Shown here: positions 59,910 to 64,000 of the stretch, piece after piece
Position numbering within the stretch: the stretch's first letter is position 1
How the letters are laid out: the number at the start of each line of letters is the position of its first letter
NCBI GenBank assembly: GCA_027943335.1
Contig: BSBK01006754.1
Coordinates: 1,020,001-1,084,000, forward strand
Reading direction: 5' to 3'
Length of the DNA stretch: 64,000 nucleotides
Source of the DNA: Chamaecyparis obtusa
Taxonomy: Eukaryota > Streptophyta > Pinopsida > Cupressales > Cupressaceae
Made by a program: the position numbers and the translations under genes
Notes under the pieces: model-generated
What the model was told of the DNA's origin: nothing
The model's input: only the letters and a program-made list of their open reading frames with translations
The model's database searches: none

Positions 59910-62900
59910 ATGGCATCATCATCTACTACAATGAAGAAACAAGGGATGGAGGTTTTTAATGTGCAATTGGTAAGGAATGAGGTTTGCAAGCCACAAATCT
60001 TTAAGACAATTTCAGAATCCATGATTAAAGGAGATTTGAACAGGGCCCTATCTTCAATTCTGGAAAATGTGTTGATGATGAATGACATTAGGTCATGTTA
60101 TATGTGTAAAATTGGGGAAATCAGAGACTACAAGATCAAGGAGGCATATGACAAGTTATGTGTCAATGGAGTGTTGAAGCTGGAGTATAAATCAGTTTTC
60201 GAGCAAGGGTTAGTGCATGCCCTAGATTTCTCATAGAATTTTAAGGTTGAATGGATAAAAATTGTGTTGAGATGAGTACACAACATGCAACTATGGATGG
60301 AAGATGGACCAGTGAAGATAATGAAGGAAATGATCCAACGAGTCACTAGTTACCCTTCGATTCAAGGAAAATGGACAATGAAGTATTTGAGCAAAGAGGA
60401 GATACATGCAAACACACAAGCTGTATGGAACAAATGAGGTATGATGATCTGTACCATTACGGATCCAGAGATTGACTTTATTGTTAGGGTTATCTTGCAC
60501 AATTTCTACCAATCTAGTCGGTTGGACAATGTCCCCTCTATGGTAGTGGACCAAGCATGGAAAATCATTAAGAAAGGGCACACGTATGATCTTGCTGAGC
60601 TCTAGCTAACTCAGCTTGCTGAGAACCTCAACTCAATCCAGACTGCAAAGAACTCAATGTGTAAGTTTGGCTCTTTGCTAATCTGCCTATTATTTTATGT
60701 AAAGAAGAGTTTTCCTACTCATGGAGGTGTGATATGGGATAAGATGAAACCCATTACTGTGCAAATCAGTGAGTTCATAGGTCAGATAGGAGATAGCTTT
60801 AATGGAGTGATGGATACTTATTTTGTTGAGTTTTAAAATAAAATGAGGAAGAGGAGTAGAATCCATGTGTCATTAGTTGAGAAGTACAGTAATGATATAT
60901 GTTTTCTAGTTGACATAGATTTCACATATGCACAAGTAGTCCTTCCTAGGGTTTCATGGCTCATGCCACTACCCTATGCAATTAATATAGATAAAGCTAC
61001 TACTACCATCACAACCCTCTTATCCAAAGAAATTGATAGCAAGGCACCCTATTTTGGGACATATGAGGAAGCTAAATAAAAAATCTCTTTAGGTTTAACT
61101 GTTGCAACCTTAGAGAGGAAGAGAAAGAAGATAGTAAAGAATGGAGAGAAGTATGTGAAATAATCAGACAAGGATGCTCCACTAAAGTTGACCCAAGGTT
61201 TGGGAGAAGATGAACCAAGCGAATCTAGTGATAGTGAAGAAGAAGGAAAAGAAATTCAAGTAGAAGAGAAGAAAGGAAAGAAACCAATAATTGCCCAGCC
61301 CCCAACCAAGAAAAGGATACTAAAACCTAGAGTGTCTTTGACACTTGTACTAAGGCCTAGAACAAGGGGAACAACTGCTAAAACTCCTAAGGTATCCCCT
61401 ATTTCTAGTAAGCAAAAACCTGCATAACCTAAGGTCGTGCCGAGTAAGGGAAACAAAAGACCTAGAAGGAAACTTGTATTGGTACAAGAAGATGATGAGG
61501 AAACTGAAAGTGATGAAGAGGCAAAGAAGAATATTGCACTACAAGTTGCTAAATCTATTGTGGATGAAATATGCCACAAGATCAAAAACTCTACAAGAGT
61601 GGATGACTTGAAAGAGTTGAAATTTGGAAGTTTGAGTATAGGTGAGAAAGAGAAAGTAGAAGATGCTATTCTTGAAATTCTTTGTAATTTCAAGATGTTA
61701 CCCATTCAGTTGGAGAATCAAATCCCAAAGGAGCTAAGCAATAGGGTTGCACAAAAATGGGAATATGCCCTGAATATTGAAAAACAAATAAGGGAGAGCA
61801 CTTTAGCACAAGTGGAGTCAAGTCTCACCCCTGCCAACGTCAGAAAAACCATGGAGAAATACCGAGAAAAATTTGATCCTAAGCTTAGAGCTTATCTAAT
61901 CCTTCAACACAAGGTTGAGGATTTAGTACAGGAAAGTATCAAAATTTGGAAGATAATATATGGATTTTTGATTGACAAAGATGAAGGTGCTAGTACATCT
62001 AAGGATGTCGAGCCTGAAATAGAACAAAGTGTAATGGAATCATCCATTCTAGAGATAGAAGCTCCTAAGGTAGAAGAAATTCAGAAGGTACCTGAAGTGA
62101 ACATTGTCAATATCACAGAGGATACACCAGTTAAGAATTTGGTATTAATTGAGGAAGACATACAAGCTGAGACAACTAAAGATACATCATTACCCAGGAG
62201 TAACCCAGTACTTTTGCAAGTCAAAGCTTATCTAGTAATTGATGCAACACCAATTGGTAACACTACCCTCACCAAATCTAAAGTTGTTACAGTTGATCCG
62301 TTAGCTGGTACCAGTATTATTGAGGAACTAGAGAAACTGGCACCAATTACTCAACCAACATCTGCTGAGGAAATTCACTAGGAAAAAGAGGTAAAGACAT
62401 TGGAAAAAGTTGCTAGTTCTTATGTGGAGAATAAGGGAACTAAAGGAAACTAAGGAAAAGACAAATTTAATGAGGTACAAGAGCCTATAGAACAAGAAGC
62501 AATACAAGCTCTTGTACAGATGTCGAGTGGGAGCACACTAAAGAGATCACACAAGAAGAAAATGGAAGTCTTCTCACCTAAGGTAACCATTGATGAAGTT
62601 ATTACTATTCCTAAATGGGATACTGATAACTTATCCTATGAGAAATTACAAATATTGAAAGATTTATTGTCGAGGAAAAGTAGACAAGAAGAATTGAGAA
62701 GAGAACATCAACAGAAACAGGTTCTGTATGAAATCAAAGATATATTTATTGATGTTTATGAGTTATCAGATGTAAATTGTTCTAATCCCATATTGGAACA
62801 ACTTATACATATTGTTCAAAAGGTAAATAATGATGCATGTTGCGCCAGTGATAAATTGTTTGAGTGGTCAGAAAGAAATTTTGAGACCAAAATGCTGGAG

Positions 62901-63482
62901 AAAGTATCTACCGAGATTGCAGTTAAACAGGTCACATTTTCTACTTTGGTAGTGGAGACCGAAGAAGTCATTATCAATGCCAACTCTCTGCTCACCAAAT
63001 TTTTTAATACTAAACAATTCACTAAGGAGAATCAACATTTGATTGATCAACTGAAGCAAGAACTTAAAACTACAAGTCAGTCTTTAAGTGTTGATCCAGA
63101 CCATAGTTCCAATCATTATGTCAAGATAATGCATACTCAAGGAAAGATAGCTGAGCTAATGGCTAATGATGGAAAGATTAGATCTCGCCTACTTTCTATG
63201 GAAACAATTTTAACACCTCACCTAGAGGCATTACAAAGAAAGTTGGCCAAGGGTAAAGAATTACCTAAGAGGGATCCAAATCTATCTACTACCGAGAGTC
63301 TAATCAATCTAGTTGTCGAGCTAGAAGTGTAGTCTGAAGTGTTAATTGTTGCTGCTGGAGGATGGGAAATTGCACTACACATGGTTATGATGCTCCACAA
63401 ACCATTTCTAGAGAAACATTTTGAGATCCCCACTCCAGATGACATTCATCATGTCAAAATCAAGGGGGAAGTAAAATCATGA
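59910..63482 (+). pseudogene. X-C ORF2: long conserved protein of unknown function
   Basis: The ATG at 59910 (MASSSTTMKKQGMEVFNVQL) opens a single frame of about 1190 codons to TGA at 63480-63482, with about eleven stops and no frameshift. Blocks: LNRALSSILENVLMMNDIRS with CYMCKIGEI (residues about 37-70), VHNMQLWMEDG, TDPEIDFIVRVILHNFYQSS, CKFGSLLICLLFYVKKSFPT, SNDICFLVDIDFTYAQVV and FGTYEEAK. An acidic, serine-rich and basic linker follows (61188-61430). The second half is helical: KVEDAILEILCNFKM, then ITEDTPVK, then QEELRREHQQKQVLYEIKD, ending LHKPFLEKHFEIPTPDD. No enzyme, signal peptide or membrane segment was recognised. Homologous to Y and B ORF2. It may be structural or captured; unresolved. 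Confidence 0.8.
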
Positions 63483-63614
63483 CATGACAAAGAGGGAGGT
63501 AACAAATTTTTTGTAAATTTTTGCATGTACATATATCTCAAGAGGAGTATTTTTGTAAAGGGAGATGTAATGTCATGACAAAGTTTTTTTGCCACTAATG
63601 TAAAAGGGGGATAT
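63483..63614 (+). other. X-C 3' untranslated region and purine tract
   Basis: CACTAATGTAAAAGGGGGATA, with the purine tract at about 63602-63611, against the 3' LTR start TGTAGATCTC at 63615. Confidence 0.8.
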
Positions 63615-64000
63615 TGTAGATCTCTATAGTTTTGTTGACTATTAGTGACTCACGCTTAGTCTTATATGTAGGCAATGATGGTCGGTCATCACTGCGACCG
63701 AGTCATTATGTAAAGGCTGAGCTATATAATGTTTACTTACTGAGCAGTAGTATTGCTGAGTAAACTTATGGTCACTATGTATTGTAGTAGTATACTGAGT
63801 CTAGTTCTACCGAGTCTTGTATACAATGATTACCGAGCGCCAGAGTTATCAACATATGTCGAGTACAGTGAATGTCAAGTATCAAAAACTACATTTTCTG
63901 AGTTAGCCAGAGAATGACATAAGAGTTTGTTTTGGCACAATGATCGAGGTAAATAGTTTTGGCTGACATCCATGTTTTATGTTTTGTCTATTGAGATAAT
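63615..64000 (+). repeat. X-C 3' LTR, truncated by window end
   Basis: Direct copy of 56726-57111. It keeps several CCGAG motifs that are CTGAG, CCAAG or CCCAG in the 5' copy. Confidence 0.9.

Larger units (their letters stand above)
56726..64000 (+). mobile_element. Element X-C: pol-less two-ORF LTR retrotransposon, 3' LTR cut by window end
   Basis: 5' LTR 56726-57945, primer site, ORF1, ORF2, purine tract, and 3' LTR from 63615 past the end. The internal region is about 5.67 kb with no insertion, giving the template for X-A. No pol-type motif was found in any frame. The first 386 bp of the two LTRs differ at roughly 26 positions by my count, mostly transitions. The TSD cannot be checked; the left flank is GCAGG. 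Confidence 0.85.

Noticed and set aside
61256..61705. 149-codon minus-strand open frame
   Set aside because: Antisense shadow of X-C ORF2, with hydrophobic runs produced by complementing charged codons.
1..64000. tRNA, rRNA or organelle-derived inserts
   Set aside because: None recognised by eye; the only tRNA-like matches are short primer-binding sites next to LTRs. A covariance-model scan would be needed to exclude small RNA genes.

Overview
The window looks like intergenic DNA from a large, repeat-rich plant genome. It is AT-rich, packed with decayed LTR retrotransposons, and holds no intact host gene. A gymnosperm-like genome would fit (old insertions, long LTRs, deep nesting), but that is inference; nothing diagnostic of a species is visible. 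The only host-like coding remnant is an unrecognised pseudogene at 440-1163 (+).

The layout is a stack of insertions readable from target-site duplications (TSDs). Element B (minus strand, about 1760-3992 and 49852-52450) is the oldest. Element X-A (minus, 3993-49851) sits inside B. X-A was hit twice. A Ty3/gypsy chromovirus (minus, 6639-29975) entered its second ORF with TSD GTTGT. A Ty1/copia element (plus, 33931-48130) entered its first ORF with TSD GTTGA. The chromovirus was itself invaded by a Tat-lineage Ty3/gypsy element (minus, 11062-28579) with LTRs of about 3.8 kb and a partial tandem arrangement. The copia element's 3' LTR was invaded by element Y (plus, 40627-47860) with TSD CTTTA. 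To the right lie a second, internally deleted Tat-like element (minus, about 52451-56725) and another X-family copy, X-C (plus, 56726 to beyond the window end).

The most interesting content is the set of pol-less elements X-A, X-C, Y and B. Each has LTRs, a primer-binding site resembling the initiator-Met type and a purine tract where visible, but no protease, integrase, RT or RNase H. X and Y carry two ORFs. ORF1 is a coiled coil followed by several CCHC zinc knuckles. ORF2 is a long protein of about 1070-1190 codons of no family I recognise. B retains ORF2 only. Families X, Y and B differ greatly in nucleotide sequence but have homologous ORF2 proteins. In X-C and Y the whole ORF2 stays in one frame, broken only by stop codons.

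These pol-less families share LTR landmarks with the copia element: the purine-tract context, the primer site, a GTGGGTGcc-centred box, degenerate TAACAAGG repeats and a CACCCCCC-TCTCAGT end. The simplest reading is a family of parasites mobilised in trans by copia machinery and carrying their own conserved two-protein cargo. This is inference from sequence. All coding regions here carry stops or frameshifts, so every element in the window looks dead.
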